Positions 1 to 10,669 of a stretch of 64,000 bases of DNA are shown here, piece by piece. Location of the stretch: NCBI RefSeq assembly GCF_902859645.1, contig NZ_CADIJR010000001.1, positions 1 through 64,000 of the forward strand, written 5' to 3'. The notes below the pieces were generated by a model. It ran no database searches and was not told the origin of the DNA. It was given only the letters and a program-made list of their open reading frames with translations. Position 1 is the first letter of the stretch. Each line of letters opens with the position of its first letter. The stretch comes from Achromobacter insuavis (GTDB lineage: Bacteria > Pseudomonadota > Gammaproteobacteria > Burkholderiales > Burkholderiaceae_B). The position numbers and the translations under genes were made by a program.

Positions 1-1136
1 GGGCTGGCGCCGGTGTAGCCGGGGCGGGGCGTGTCGGCCGGCGCGGAGGCGGGCAAGCCGCCGGGCGCCGTGGGCGCGGACGGCGCCACGGTCTCGAATC
101 CCCCATCGTCATCGCGCGCGGCCGTGGTCGGCGCCACCGCCGACGAGCCGCCGGTCTGCGCCAGCGTCTGGCTGACCGCGTGGTTGACGAAGCGGTGCAC
201 GGCGCCGCTGTCGCGGAAGCGCACCTCGTGCTTGGCCGGATGCACGTTGACGTCGACCGCGGCCGGGTCGATGTCCAGGAACAGCACGTAGGCCGGCTGG
301 CGGTCGCCATGCAGCACGTCGGCATAGGCGGCGCGCAGCGCGTGGCTGACGGTGCGGTCGCGCACGTAGCGGCCGTTGACGTACAGGTATTGGCGGTCGG
401 CGCGGGCGCGGGCCGCGGTGGGGCGGGTGATCATGCCGGCCAGGCTGACCGTGCCGACGCTGTGCGACAGCAGCAGGCCGTGCTCGGCGAATTCCGCGCC
501 CAGCACGTCGCGGATGCGCTGCGGCGGCTCGGCCGGCAGCCATTGGCGCTGCGCGCGGTCGTGGTGGAACAGGCGGAAGGCGATCTGCGGATGGGCCAGG
601 GCGATGCGCTCCATGGCGTCGACGCAGTGGCCGAACTCGGTGGCTTCGGAACGCAGGAACTTGCGGCGCGCCGGCACCGCGTCGAACAGCTGGCGCACGT
701 CCACGGTGGTGCCCGGCGGGCCCGAGGCGGGGGTGACCTGCATGCTGCCGGCCTGGATCTGCCAGGCATGCTCGCCGTCGCGCGTGCGCGAGATGATGGA
801 CACCTGCGCCACCGAGGCGATCGAGGCCAGCGCCTCGCCGCGGAAGCCCATGGACGCGACCGATTCCAGCTCGTGCAGGTTGCGGATCTTGCTGGTGGCG
901 TGGCGCGCCAGCGCCAGCGGCAGTTCTTCCGGTGGAATGCCGCCGCCGTCGTCGGTCACGGCGATGCGGCGGATGCCGCCGCCCTCCAGGCGCACTTCGA
1001 TCGCGCGCCCGCCGGCGTCGATGGCGTTCTCGAGGATTTCCTTGAGCACCGAGGCGGGTCTCTCGATCACTTCGCCCGCGGCGATCTGGCTGATCAGCAG
1101 GTCGGGCAGCGCAAGAATGGAGCGGCGTTCTGTCAT
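1..1136 (-). CDS. mutL: DNA mismatch repair protein MutL, C-terminus cut by window edge
   Basis: About 378 N-terminal residues are present, and the rest lies left of the window. The start is the ATG at 1134-1136, giving [23 protein letters not shown]. The GHKL ATPase motifs are visible: [12 protein letters not shown] near residue 35 (Mg/ATP-binding Glu-Asn), [12 protein letters not shown], and [13 protein letters not shown]. The MutL-specific transducer domain follows ([19 protein letters not shown], then [14 protein letters not shown]). The sequence then enters the Pro/Ala/Thr-rich linker, where the window ends. MutL couples MutS mismatch recognition to MutH-independent strand processing or to UvrD. 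The family assignment is secure. The C-terminal dimerisation domain and any endonuclease motif cannot be checked here. Confidence 0.97.
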   Translation of the reverse strand, partial: MTERRSILALPDLLISQIAAGEVIERPASVLKEILENAIDAGGRAIEVRLEGGGIRRIAVTDDGGGIPPEELPLALARHATSKIRNLHELESVASMGFRGEALASIASVAQVSIISRTRDGEHAWQIQAGSMQVTPASGPPGTTVDVRQLFDAVPARRKFLRSEATEFGHCVDAMERIALAHPQIAFRLFHHDRAQRQWLPAEPPQRIRDVLGAEFAEHGLLLSHSVGTVSLAGMITRPTAARARADRQYLYVNGRYVRDRTVSHALRAAYADVLHGDRQPAYVLFLDIDPAAVDVNVHPAKHEVRFRDSGAVHRFVNHAVSQTLAQTGGSSAVAPTTAARDDDGGFETVAPSAPTAPGGLPASAPADTPRPGYTGAS

Positions 1137-1234
1137 GGGGTGTTCCGGTGTAGCTATAGGGATGATTTTAGCCTCTGGATAGGGTGGGCTATAGTCGTTG
1201 CCTGATTCCGCCTTCCGCTTTCAGGGACGTATTG

Positions 1235-1873
1235 ATGCTTGAATTTTTCCAAATGGTGCTCCACATCGACCAGACCCTCGGGGTCTGGGTCCAGCAGTAT
1301 GGCGTGTGGGTCTATCTGGTGCTGTTCCTGATCGTTTTCGCGGAAACCGGGCTGGTGGTGTTGCCGTTCCTGCCGGGCGATTCGCTGCTGTTCATCGCCG
1401 GCGCCTTCGGCGCCACGGGCAGCCTCGATCCGGTGCTGCTGGGGGCGCTGCTGATCGTGGCGGCCATCACTGGCAACAGCGTGAACTACGCCATCGGCCG
1501 CTACATCGGGCCGCGCGTGTTTTCGATGAATCTGCGCTTCCTGGACCGCGGCGCGCTGATGCGCACGCACGCGTTCTACGAGAAGCATGGCGGCAAGACC
1601 ATCGTCATGTCGCGTTTCATTCCGGTGGTGCGCACCTTCGCGCCGTTCGTGGCGGGCGTGGCCGACATGCCGCTGTCGCGCTTCCAGCTGTTCAACATCC
1701 TGGGCGCGCTGCTGTGGGTGGTGAGCCTGGTGGCGGCGGGCTATTTCTTCGGCAACATCCCGCTGGTGAAGGAACACCTGAACACCATCGTCCTGATCGG
1801 CCTGGCCGCGGCCGTGGTGCCGGTGGTCGGCGCGGCGCTGTTCAAGCTGCTGCGCGCGCGCCGGGGCGGCTAG
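1235..1873 (+). CDS. DedA family membrane protein
   Basis: The 212 aa protein begins with the ATG at 1235 (MLEFFQMVLHIDQTL). An in-frame start at 1184 would overlap the mutL promoter region and adds no conserved sequence. The DedA/SNARE-associated fold is recognisable: a first hydrophobic segment near residues 22-42 (YLVLFLIVFAETGLVV), the conserved FLPGDSLLFIAGA, then NYAIGRYIGPRVF, FYEKHGGKTIVMSRFIPVVRTFAPFVAG with its family-typical F-x-R-x3-P-x-R motif, and C-terminal membrane spans. DedA proteins are inner-membrane proteins linked to lipid carrier flipping, envelope integrity and proton-motive force. The gene diverges from mutL and converges on the TonB receptor gene. The exact substrate is unknown. 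Confidence 0.93.
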   Translation: MLEFFQMVLHIDQTLGVWVQQYGVWVYLVLFLIVFAETGLVVLPFLPGDSLLFIAGAFGATGSLDPVLLGALLIVAAITGNSVNYAIGRYIGPRVFSMNLRFLDRGALMRTHAFYEKHGGKTIVMSRFIPVVRTFAPFVAGVADMPLSRFQLFNILGALLWVVSLVAAGYFFGNIPLVKEHLNTIVLIGLAAAVVPVVGAALFKLLRARRGG

Positions 1874-1915
1874 GGGGCCGACGGGCGCCCAGCCGCCGCG
1901 AGGGAAAGGACGAAA

Positions 1916-4354
1916 CTAGAAAATCGCGGTGACGCTCAACTGGTAAGTTCTGCCAGACGCTGTGCCCAGAGCGATATCGCGCTGATCCTGCTCCGAGGAC
2001 ATGGTCATTTTCTTGTTGCTGGCGTAATCCCAGTATCTGCGATTGGTGAGGTTGTAGATGCCCATCGCCACGGTCAGGTGTTTCTTCACGTTGTAGTAGG
2101 CCGCCAGGTCGAAAATGCTGTAGCCCGGGATGTACTTGTAGTTCTTCTCGTATTTCTCGGCATATTTTTCAAACGTGAAGCTGCCATTGTTCGAGAAGTT
2201 CTGCCGCACCGGGTCGATGGCTTGCTTGCCCTTGACAAAGGTGGCGGTAAGGCTCGCGCCATAACGGTTCTGAGGGTCATCCCAGGCCAGTGATGCAATG
2301 GCCTTGACGGGCAGCACGCTGTCCAGATCCACCCAGTCATCACCGGAATAGGACGATTTCGATTTGCCCTGGTTGTAGCCCACGGCAAAGGTGCTGCTCA
2401 ATCCGCTGGCAGCCCCAAGCAGCGCGCCATAATTGATCCGGGTCACCAGTTCGGCGCCATAGATGTACGCCTTGTCACGGTTCTCCGCGATGGTGAGGCT
2501 GGAGATCGAGGCGGGAAGCTTGGCGAGCAGGCTGTCAACGCCGGGTTTCGGCGCGCCCGTCGTGTAATCCCTCAATGCGTACTTGCGGTTATAGATGAAA
2601 TTGTCATAGGTGTTGTAGAAGACGTTGCCGCGCACGGAGATGCCAGTGGCAGCCTGACCGACAACCCCGAATTCAAACTGATTGCTGGTCTCGGATTTCA
2701 AGTCTGAATTGCCGACCATGGCCGGCGAGGCGCGCCCAATCTTGGGATGCAGCCAGATTCCCGCGATCTGGCTGCTGGTGGGATAGGAGACGCCGCGCTT
2801 GTATTGCAGATAGGTGCTGAGCTCCGGGTTCAACGCATACATGACGGTCAACGAGGGCAATGGCTTTGCGTCCGTGAACGTCTTGCTGTGTATCTGATTG
2901 ATTTCCGCCAGCGTCAATCCGCCCAGCGCGTTATTGTCGGAAGGCGCTTCAAAGCCTTGCGGCTTGATCCTGTGCCATGAGTACTTCAATCCCGGCACCA
3001 CCGAGAACGCGCCGAGGGTGATGGTGTCGCCCAGCCACACATTCGTGTCATAGGTTCGATTGTTACCCTGTGGCTGCAGGGTCGGATAGGTTTCGCCAAT
3101 TTGTTGGAACGGCCGGGAGAACGCCGTGGACGAGAAATTCACGCCGTAATTCAGTGCGTGATTACCGTAATCCTTGGTGATTTCGCTCTGAAAGCCAAAG
3201 GTCGTGGTTTTCATATCCGAGAAGGTGGACACATTCTCCAATGGATTCACCGTCTCCAGCCCGGTCCGGTACGACCTGGAGGATGTGACGGTGTCCTGGA
3301 CTGAAAAGGTGTCATCGCTGACGCGCGTCCGCTGATAGAACACCTTGCTTTCCATCGTGTCGATCAGGCTGTTGTTTGCCGGCGTAAAGACATGGGCCAG
3401 GCTTATCGAGTAGCGTTGCGTGGCGTTGTTCTGCCTGGACCCGCCAACAATACTTTCCTGTGGGGCGGCGCTGGTCAGTTTCCGGTACATCGGCGCGCTT
3501 TCCCGGCTGGATTTTTGATAGAAATCCACGGTGCCGACGATCCGGTTGCCGCCGTCGATATTGAGCACGCTGTTGAGCAGCGCGGCATCGGAGTGCCAGC
3601 GCATCGGGTAGGCATCCAGATAGTCACTGTTGTTCTGTGTCTGCTTGCCGTCACGGCGGCTGTAGGCGAACAATGCCCTGGCGCGATCGTTGCCGAACGC
3701 GGAGGTCATGCCGTTGTGCCAGGAATGATCGGCGCTGTCGAACTCGCCGGTGTACGCCAGGTAGCTGCTTTCGCCGTCCGTGAGATAGGCGTCCGGGGAT
3801 TTGCTGATGAACGAGACGGAGCCGCCGACCACGTTCTTGACCGTGCTCTGCCGTGCCGAGCCGGAAGTGATGTTCACCTGGCCGTACAGGTAAGGGTCGA
3901 TATAGTCGCGGCCAATGCCAAAGGTGTCTTCGCCGGTGGTGGGCGAGTAGCTGCGCCCGGTGGCGTCCGGCAAGGGAATGCCGTTGACATCCAGCGCCAC
4001 GCGGTTGCCGTCCAGGCCGCGGATGTTGTAGCCGGTGTAGCCGCCGCGGTCAAAGCCGGACTTGCCGTTGCGCGAGCCACTATTGACGCCCGATGCGCTG
4101 ATCAACGGTTGATAGCGCATGATGGTGCCGAAATTATTGCCGCCTGTCTTTTTCAGATCATCGGCGGAAATGGATTGCGTGGTGACGTCTTGCGGCTTGA
4201 TGGTCGTGGTGACCGTAATGGGTGAAAAAACCTTCACGCCACGCTGATCATCATTTCTGACCTCGCCGGCGGCCGTGTCATGGGGCGTGTTCTGGCCATA
4301 AGCGGTTGTGGATAACAAGAGGGCTGTCGCCAGCGATACATTCCTGCATTTCAT
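1916..4354 (-). CDS. TonB-dependent outer-membrane receptor, haemoglobin/transferrin-like class
   Basis: The 812 aa protein starts at the ATG at 4354 (MKCRNVSLATALLLSTTAYGQ), which gives a clean Sec signal peptide and has AAGGA just upstream. A possible start six codons earlier only precedes the signal. After cleavage come a TonB-box-like stretch (VFSPITVTTT), a plug domain (about residues 55-190; YNIRGLDGNRVALDVNGIPLPD, VKNVVGGSVSFISKS) and a long beta-barrel with many Tyr/Asn/Ser turns. It ends in YQLSVTAIF, with the terminal Phe expected of outer-membrane barrels. There is no STN signalling domain. The gene stands alone with no transporter, sigma factor or anti-sigma factor beside it. Its GC content is clearly below that of its neighbours, suggesting acquisition. 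The ligand is not predictable; a haem-protein or siderophore role is only family inference. Confidence 0.9.
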   Translation of the reverse strand: MKCRNVSLATALLLSTTAYGQNTPHDTAAGEVRNDDQRGVKVFSPITVTTTIKPQDVTTQSISADDLKKTGGNNFGTIMRYQPLISASGVNSGSRNGKSGFDRGGYTGYNIRGLDGNRVALDVNGIPLPDATGRSYSPTTGEDTFGIGRDYIDPYLYGQVNITSGSARQSTVKNVVGGSVSFISKSPDAYLTDGESSYLAYTGEFDSADHSWHNGMTSAFGNDRARALFAYSRRDGKQTQNNSDYLDAYPMRWHSDAALLNSVLNIDGGNRIVGTVDFYQKSSRESAPMYRKLTSAAPQESIVGGSRQNNATQRYSISLAHVFTPANNSLIDTMESKVFYQRTRVSDDTFSVQDTVTSSRSYRTGLETVNPLENVSTFSDMKTTTFGFQSEITKDYGNHALNYGVNFSSTAFSRPFQQIGETYPTLQPQGNNRTYDTNVWLGDTITLGAFSVVPGLKYSWHRIKPQGFEAPSDNNALGGLTLAEINQIHSKTFTDAKPLPSLTVMYALNPELSTYLQYKRGVSYPTSSQIAGIWLHPKIGRASPAMVGNSDLKSETSNQFEFGVVGQAATGISVRGNVFYNTYDNFIYNRKYALRDYTTGAPKPGVDSLLAKLPASISSLTIAENRDKAYIYGAELVTRINYGALLGAASGLSSTFAVGYNQGKSKSSYSGDDWVDLDSVLPVKAIASLAWDDPQNRYGASLTATFVKGKQAIDPVRQNFSNNGSFTFEKYAEKYEKNYKYIPGYSIFDLAAYYNVKKHLTVAMGIYNLTNRRYWDYASNKKMTMSSEQDQRDIALGTASGRTYQLSVTAIF

Positions 4355-4645
4355 GTCCCAGGATCCTTGCATGATGAATACAGGATTGCGCTGGAACGTC
4401 GAGCGGGGCGGGGGGCACCAATGCAGGCGGAGCGGCGGCCATGGATCTTTCCAAAAGGATGGCCGCTAATTTACCGAGGCCGCCTCCCGAGGTCTGCGGG
4501 CATTCGTCTGAAAGTCCGCCGAGGAGTCCTGTCCCCGCGGGTATATAAGATCGGGTAACCCGGCGCTTGTGAGGGTGGCGCCAGATTCAAGCTGCGGTGC
4601 GTTGACAAGGCTGGGCGGCTGATGGTCCCGGGGGACGACGGCCGC
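4355..4645. other. Intergenic region upstream of the TonB receptor
   Basis: This stretch separates the receptor start from the amiC terminator. The reverse strand just before the receptor ATG carries an AAGGA ribosome-binding site. I found no convincing Fur box or second inverted repeat. Short reading frames here lack coding signals. Confidence 0.4.
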
Positions 4646-4676
4646 AAAAGAAAAGGGCCATGCGCAAGCATGGCCC
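4646..4676 (-). terminator. Intrinsic terminator of amiC
   Basis: Perfect 9-bp arms at 4655-4663 (GGGCCATGC) and 4668-4676 are separated by 4 nt. On the minus strand they are followed by a U-rich tract (the complement of AAAAGAAAA at 4646-4654). The element lies about 20 bp past the amiC stop codon. Confidence 0.85.
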
Positions 4677-4696
4677 CTGGTGTTGCCGGCGAGGTC

Positions 4697-6076
4697 TCAG
4701 CTGACGTCGCCCAACCGCGCCAGCGGCGGGTTGGCGGTGAAGTAGCGCTGGATGCCGGTCAGCATGGCCTGCGCCAGCTTTTCCTGGTGCGCGGTGGTCT
4801 TGAGCAGCGCCTCTTCCTGCGGGTTGCTGATGAAGGCGGTCTCGACCAGCACCGACGGAATGTCCGGCGCCTTCAGCACGGCGAAGCCGGCCTGCTCGAC
4901 GCTGTTCTTGTGCAGCCGGTTGATCTTTTTGATCTCGTCCAGGAAGGCGTTGCCGACCTTGAGCGAGTCGTTGATCTGCGCGGTGGTCGACAGGTCCAGC
5001 AGCACCTTGGCCACCTGGCGGTCGTGGCTGCCCAGGTTGACGCCGCCGATCAGGTCGGCCGCGTTTTCCTTGTCGGCCATCCAGCGCGCCTGGGCGCTGG
5101 TGGCGCCGCGCTGCGACAGCGCGAACACCGACGAGCCGTTGGCCGAGGGCTTGATCCAGGCGTCGGCGTGGATCGACACGAACAGGTCGGCGTGCACCCG
5201 GCGCGCCTTCTGCACGCGCACGTGCAGCGGCACGAAGAAGTCGTCGTCGCGCGTCAGGTAGGCGCGCATGTAGGGCTGGCTGTCGATCAGCGCCTTCAGG
5301 CGCCGGGCGATTCGCAGCACCACGTCTTTTTCACGCAGGCCGCTGCCGCCGATGGCGCCCGGATCCTCGCCGCCATGGCCGGGGTCCAGCGCGATGGTCA
5401 GCATGCGCTGCTTGCCGCGGCCGGCGCTGGCGGGCGGCGACTTCGGCACCGGCAGCGGCGCGGCCGGCTGCTGGCCGCGCACGCGCGGCGGTTCGGGCGG
5501 GTCGGCGCGGGCGGCCGGATTGCGCTGGATGTCTTCGAGGATGCGCGCCAGCGGATCGTCGGCGTCGGGACCGCTCTTGTTCAGGATGGCGACCAGCGGG
5601 TCCTGCGCGATCTTGGGATACAGGTCCAGCACCAGGCGGTACTGGTAGTCGGCCACCGGCTTGAGCGTGAACACCTGCGGCGCCACGGCCTGCTTCAGGT
5701 CGAACACCAGCCGCACCACGTTGGGCCGGTTCTGCGCCACGCGCAGGCTCTGGATGTAGGGATCGTCGGGGCGGACCTTGGACACCAGGTCGTTGAGGGC
5801 GGCGCTCAGGGTCAGTCCCTCGATATCAACCACCAGGCGGTGGGGATTCTCCAGGGTGAACTGTTCGGCCTTGAGCTCGCTGTCCAGTTCCAGCGTGACG
5901 CGGGTGTATTCGTCGGCCGGCCAGGTACGCACGGCCAGGATGGTGGCGGCCTGCGCCAGGCGCGGCACCACCGGCAGGACGAGCAGGGTGGCGGCGACGC
6001 TGATCAGGCGACGTCGGGTGGCGCCTGCCGCGGGGAGGGCGCCGTGTCGGGCGGGGGGACAATCGCGTTCAACCAT
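4697..6076 (-). CDS. amiC: N-acetylmuramoyl-L-alanine amidase AmiC, Tat-exported
   Basis: The enzyme cleaves the amide bond between N-acetylmuramic acid and the stem peptide during septum splitting, in the periplasm. From the ATG at 6076 the protein has 459 aa. The N-terminus carries a twin-arginine-type signal ([17 protein letters not shown]) ending in AQA, as in E. coli AmiC. An AMIN domain follows (about residues 45-150; VDIEGLTLSAAL, VRLVFDLKQ), then a Pro-rich linker. The Amidase_3 domain from about residue 225 has zinc-site motifs DPGHGGEDPGAIG, LREKDVVLRIA and FVSIHADA, and ends with VLVETAFISNPQEE. Earlier in-frame starts fall deep inside tsaE and give no signal peptide at the N-terminus. 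Even this start overlaps tsaE by 73 bp, so the two genes are co-transcribed. Confidence 0.95.
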   Translation of the reverse strand: MVERDCPPARHGALPAAGATRRRLISVAATLLVLPVVPRLAQAATILAVRTWPADEYTRVTLELDSELKAEQFTLENPHRLVVDIEGLTLSAALNDLVSKVRPDDPYIQSLRVAQNRPNVVRLVFDLKQAVAPQVFTLKPVADYQYRLVLDLYPKIAQDPLVAILNKSGPDADDPLARILEDIQRNPAARADPPEPPRVRGQQPAAPLPVPKSPPASAGRGKQRMLTIALDPGHGGEDPGAIGGSGLREKDVVLRIARRLKALIDSQPYMRAYLTRDDDFFVPLHVRVQKARRVHADLFVSIHADAWIKPSANGSSVFALSQRGATSAQARWMADKENAADLIGGVNLGSHDRQVAKVLLDLSTTAQINDSLKVGNAFLDEIKKINRLHKNSVEQAGFAVLKAPDIPSVLVETAFISNPQEEALLKTTAHQEKLAQAMLTGIQRYFTANPPLARLGDVS

Positions 6077-6543
6077 GTTTGTCCTCGAGCGGTGTGCGCG
6101 GTCAGCGTGACATCGCGTCCTTGGCCTGCGTACGCCAGGGAAATCTGCAGGTCGGGAGGGGGCAACAGGCCCTCGGCCCGTTCCGGCCATTCAATCAAAA
6201 CGACCGCATCCTCACGCAGCAAATCCCGGAATCCGGCGTCCAACCATTCGCGCGAATCACTAAATCTATAAAAATCAAGGTGATAGAAGTATAAGTTAGA
6301 AACTTTATAGGATTCAAGCAGCGCGTAGCTTGGACTCTTGATTCGGCCTGTGATGCCGCATTCCCGCAACAATGCCCTGGAGAAGGCCGTTTTTCCTGCC
6401 CCCAGGTCTCCCTGAAGGTGGATACATGCGCCCGCCAGCCCGGTTTCGCGGCCGGAGACAAGGGGGGCGAGCTGGCGCGCCAGCGCTTCCGTGGCGGCTT
6501 CGTCGGGCAGGTGCAGGGTCAGGCTGCTGAGGGGGGCGGACAT
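6004..6543 (-). CDS. tsaE: tRNA threonylcarbamoyladenosine biosynthesis ATPase TsaE
   Basis: This 179 aa P-loop ATPase works with TsaB and TsaD in the last step of t6A37 formation on ANN-decoding tRNAs. The Walker A motif GDLGAGKT lies at residues 45-52. The family motif [12 protein letters not shown] and the later HLDFYRF and EWPER (Walker-B-like and conserved Glu/Trp) are all present. The C-terminal tail (ending PPDVA) is longer than usual and Pro-rich, probably because it overlaps the amiC start. Its ATG is 171 bp from fumC, which is transcribed in the opposite direction. Confidence 0.95.
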   Translation of the reverse strand: MSAPLSSLTLHLPDEAATEALARQLAPLVSGRETGLAGACIHLQGDLGAGKTAFSRALLRECGITGRIKSPSYALLESYKVSNLYFYHLDFYRFSDSREWLDAGFRDLLREDAVVLIEWPERAEGLLPPPDLQISLAYAGQGRDVTLTAHTARGQTWLNAIVPPPDTAPSPRQAPPDVA

Positions 6544-6714
6544 GGCGCGGGTCGGGAGGCGAGTGGTAAAAGGTCAGGATGGGAACACGGATTGAACGCA
6601 ATTATAGGAATTCGGGTTTCTGCTAATCTTATAAGTGATTGCTATTCTCAAATAAGTCCGGCCTGGCGCCACGCCTCGGGCCGCGACGGACGCCGCCACG
6701 GAGCAGTAAGCGCC

Positions 6715-8106
<1,392 letters not shown>

Positions 8107-8124
8107 TCCCGCCGCAAAAAAAAC

Positions 8125-8152
8125 GCCGCCCCGAGAGGGGCGGCTTTTTTTT
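8125..8152 (+). terminator. Intrinsic terminator of fumC
   Basis: Arms GCCGCCCC (8125-8132) and GGGGCGGC (8137-8144) with a GAGA tetraloop are followed by eight T residues. A run of A residues lies on the other side, so it may work in both directions. Confidence 0.92.
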
Positions 8153-8428
8153 GCGCGCCGCGCTTGATGGCGCGGCCGCACCACGTCACTGACCGACTAC
8201 CTCGCCACCCACAGGATGTGGCCCCCCGTAGTCCCAATCTCTAATCACGGCCACTGTGCGCCCACCATCACTGCCCCACAGCGCCCATCTGCGCAAGCGC
8301 ACAGCGCACACCCCCCCGACGCCCACAACCACGTATGCCAGGTCCGGCCGCCCGCGCGGCCGGCCCTGGCGACCTACGAAGAAAGCAACCGCCGCAAAAA
8401 CCCCCGAGCCGCGCAACCAAAGAAGCCC
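8153..8428. other. Intergenic region between fumC and the AEC carrier gene
   Basis: Two convergent genes meet here. The stretch contains CA-rich, low-complexity sequence and no ribosome-binding site, RNA gene or repeat that I could recognise. Reading frames across it are shadows or unsupported. Confidence 0.4.
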
Positions 8429-9328
8429 CTAAGCGCTCCCCACCAACAACACCCAAGCAGGAATCGTCAAAGCAGAAAACAACGTCCCCATAGAAATGAG
8501 CACAGCCACCATCCTCCCATCTCCCCCCATCCGCATCGCCAGCACATAAGCCGCCGACGCCGTCGGCAACGCCGCAAACAGCAGCAACATCCGCGCTTCC
8601 AGCGGCGCCAGCCCCAGCAGCCGCGCCACCCCCAGCGCCACCAGCGGCAACGCCACCAGCTTCACCGCCAGCATCCACGCGATCAAGCCGCCATAGCCCT
8701 TGCCGCCTTCCCACGACAGGCTGGCCCCCACGCACAGAATCCCCAACGCGATCGCCGCCGCGCCCAGCCGCGCCAGCACCGTGTCCACCGGCCCCGGCAG
8801 CTGCAGCCCCGCGAGATTGCACGCCAGCCCCGCCAGCGTCGACACCACCAGCGGATTGCGCGCCAGCTCGCGCAGCAGGCTGCCGCCGTTGTGGCGCGCC
8901 AGCCCGTACACCGCGGCCACGTTGGCCATCGGCACCGCGAACCCGATGATCAGCGCCATCACGGTCTGGCCTTGCGCGCCGCCCAGGCTGGCCGATAGGG
9001 CCAGTCCGATATACGTGTTGAAGCGGAAGCCGCATTGCGCCGATGACGCCAGTCCCAGCGAGGAAGGCTTGAGCACGAGCCCGGCCAGCCACGACAGCGC
9101 CACGCCGGCGACGATCACCGCCGCCGTCGCCTGCAACAGTATTGCGGCATTGCCCGCGCTGATCGGCGTGCGCAGGATGGACTGGAACAGCAGGGCGGGG
9201 AACAGCACGAAGTACACCAGGCGCTCGGCGCCGGCGAAGAACTCGCGCGAGAAATTCAATTTGTGGCGCAGCGCCCAACCCAGCGCGACCAGCATGAAAT
9301 CAGGGAAAACCAGCAGTGCGACCGACAT
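8429..9328 (-). CDS. AEC (auxin efflux carrier) family transporter
   Basis: The 299 aa integral membrane protein has about ten hydrophobic segments. It starts at the ATG at 9328 (MSVALLVFPDFMLVALGW). Family marks are FPALLFQSI near residue 42, the central GFRFNTYIGLALSASLGG, and the C-terminal half with TASAAYVLAMRMGGDGRMVA followed by SALTIPAWVLL. Relatives include MdcF/YfdV-type carriers for malonate and other organic acids. The gene diverges from a Bug-type binding protein gene across 245 bp, so both may respond to the same organic acid. The substrate cannot be named from sequence. Confidence 0.9.
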   Translation of the reverse strand: MSVALLVFPDFMLVALGWALRHKLNFSREFFAGAERLVYFVLFPALLFQSILRTPISAGNAAILLQATAAVIVAGVALSWLAGLVLKPSSLGLASSAQCGFRFNTYIGLALSASLGGAQGQTVMALIIGFAVPMANVAAVYGLARHNGGSLLRELARNPLVVSTLAGLACNLAGLQLPGPVDTVLARLGAAAIALGILCVGASLSWEGGKGYGGLIAWMLAVKLVALPLVALGVARLLGLAPLEARMLLLFAALPTASAAYVLAMRMGGDGRMVAVLISMGTLFSALTIPAWVLLVGSA

Positions 9329-9573
9329 GTCGATGAAGTGTTTTTCGAGCGCGCCGGCCGGGGATCGGCTCGCTATGCGATCGTAAGCATTTGCTGCTAT
9401 TCTCCGTCATTCTGGCGGGCGCGTGTGCCACAAGCAACTCAAAACAGCACGGCTTTCTGCCCTGCATACTAAGCGATGCGCCCCCACCGTTAACTGCTGA
9501 CTCGTCTACAGACGGGTACGTCACAAAACGGTCCGTTCACATACGGGCTCGCACACTTGGAGGAAACACACAC

Positions 9574-10557
9574 ATGAATAAAGTTCGCTCCCTGGCTATC
9601 GCTGTCGCGTTGGCCGCCGGCACGATCGGCGCCTCGGCCGCTCACGCCGCCGACAAGTATCCCAACAAGCCGATCCGCGTCATCGTCCCGTTCGCGCCCG
9701 GCGGCTCCACCGACATCATCGCGCGCCTCGTGACGCAGCGCATGAGCCAGGAACTGGGCCAGCCGATGGTCGTGGAAAACAAGGGCGGCGCCGGTGGCGC
9801 CATCGGCGCGGCCGAAGCCGCGCGCGCCGCGCCGGACGGCTACACGCTGTCGATCGCCACCGTCTCGACGATGGCCGTCAACCCGGCGTGCCGCCCCAAC
9901 GACCTGCCCTACGATCCGATCAAGGACTTCCAGGCCGTCACCAACTTCGCCAACACCGCCAACGTGGTCGCGGTGAACCCGAAGTTCCCGGCCAAGGACT
10001 TCAAGGGCTTCGTCGAGGAACTCAAGAAGAACCCCGGCAAGTACTCGTACGGCAGCTCGGGCACGTGCGGCGTGCTGCACCTGATGGGCGAGTCGTTCAA
10101 GATGGCCACCGGCACCGACATCGTGCACGTGCCCTACAAGGGTTCGGGCCCGGCCGTGGCCGACGCCGTCGGCGGCCAGATCGAAATCATCTTCGACAAC
10201 CTGCCGTCCTCGATGCCGCAGATCCAGGCGGGCAAGCTGAACGCCATGGCCATCGCCTGGCCCGACAACATCGCCTCGCTCAAGGGCGTGCCCAACTTCA
10301 AGGAAGCCGGCTTCCCGGTGCTGAACCAGCCGGTCTGGTACGGCCTGCTGGCGCCCAAGGGCACCCCGATGGATGTCGTCAACAAGCTGCGCGACGCCGC
10401 CGTGGTGGCCCTGAAGGACCCCAAGGTCATCAAGGCGCTGGACGACCAGGGCTCGGCCCCGTCGGGCAACACCCCGGAAGAATTCGCCAAGGAAATCAAG
10501 GAACAGTACGACTGGGCGAAGGACGTCGTGAAGAAGCAGAACATCAAGCTGGATTGA
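9574..10557 (+). CDS. Bug family (TctC-like) periplasmic solute-binding protein
   Basis: The 327 aa protein starts at the ATG at 9574 behind a strong GGAGGAAA site. The signal peptide MNKVRSLAIAVALAAGTIG ends in AHA. The mature part shows the Bug fold: YPNKPIRVIVPFAPGGSTDIIAR near residues 28-50 (the ligand-carboxylate loop), VENKGGAGGAIGA, a GSSGTCG loop and VPYKGSGPAVADAVGGQ. Family members bind carboxylates such as citrate, aspartate or aromatic acids. Most are orphans without TctAB membrane subunits, as here. The divergent AEC carrier gene is its only functional neighbour. Confidence 0.94.
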   Translation: MNKVRSLAIAVALAAGTIGASAAHAADKYPNKPIRVIVPFAPGGSTDIIARLVTQRMSQELGQPMVVENKGGAGGAIGAAEAARAAPDGYTLSIATVSTMAVNPACRPNDLPYDPIKDFQAVTNFANTANVVAVNPKFPAKDFKGFVEELKKNPGKYSYGSSGTCGVLHLMGESFKMATGTDIVHVPYKGSGPAVADAVGGQIEIIFDNLPSSMPQIQAGKLNAMAIAWPDNIASLKGVPNFKEAGFPVLNQPVWYGLLAPKGTPMDVVNKLRDAAVVALKDPKVIKALDDQGSAPSGNTPEEFAKEIKEQYDWAKDVVKKQNIKLD

Positions 10558-10598
10558 TGGCCTGATGGCGCGGGCCCAGGCCCGCCGCCTGCCACATG

Positions 10599-10623
10599 AA
10601 GGGCGCCCTCGGGCGCCCTTTTT
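10599..10623 (+). terminator. Intrinsic terminator of the Bug gene
   Basis: An AAGGGCGCCC / GGGCGCCCTT stem with a TC loop (10599-10620) is followed by T residues to 10623. It lies 42 bp past the stop codon. Confidence 0.88.
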
Positions 10624-10669
10624 CATGGCCGCCGCATTCTGGCGGCGAGACCTGTGCGAGAAGCGCCCG

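Noticed and set aside
4622-6271. A 549-codon plus-strand frame over amiC and tsaE
   Set aside because: Shadow composition (Gly/Val/Gln/His) and no family motif, while the opposite strand has two conserved genes.
8153-8428. Possible small RNA in the CA-rich stretch after fumC
   Set aside because: No promoter, terminator or stable structure other than the fumC terminator is visible.
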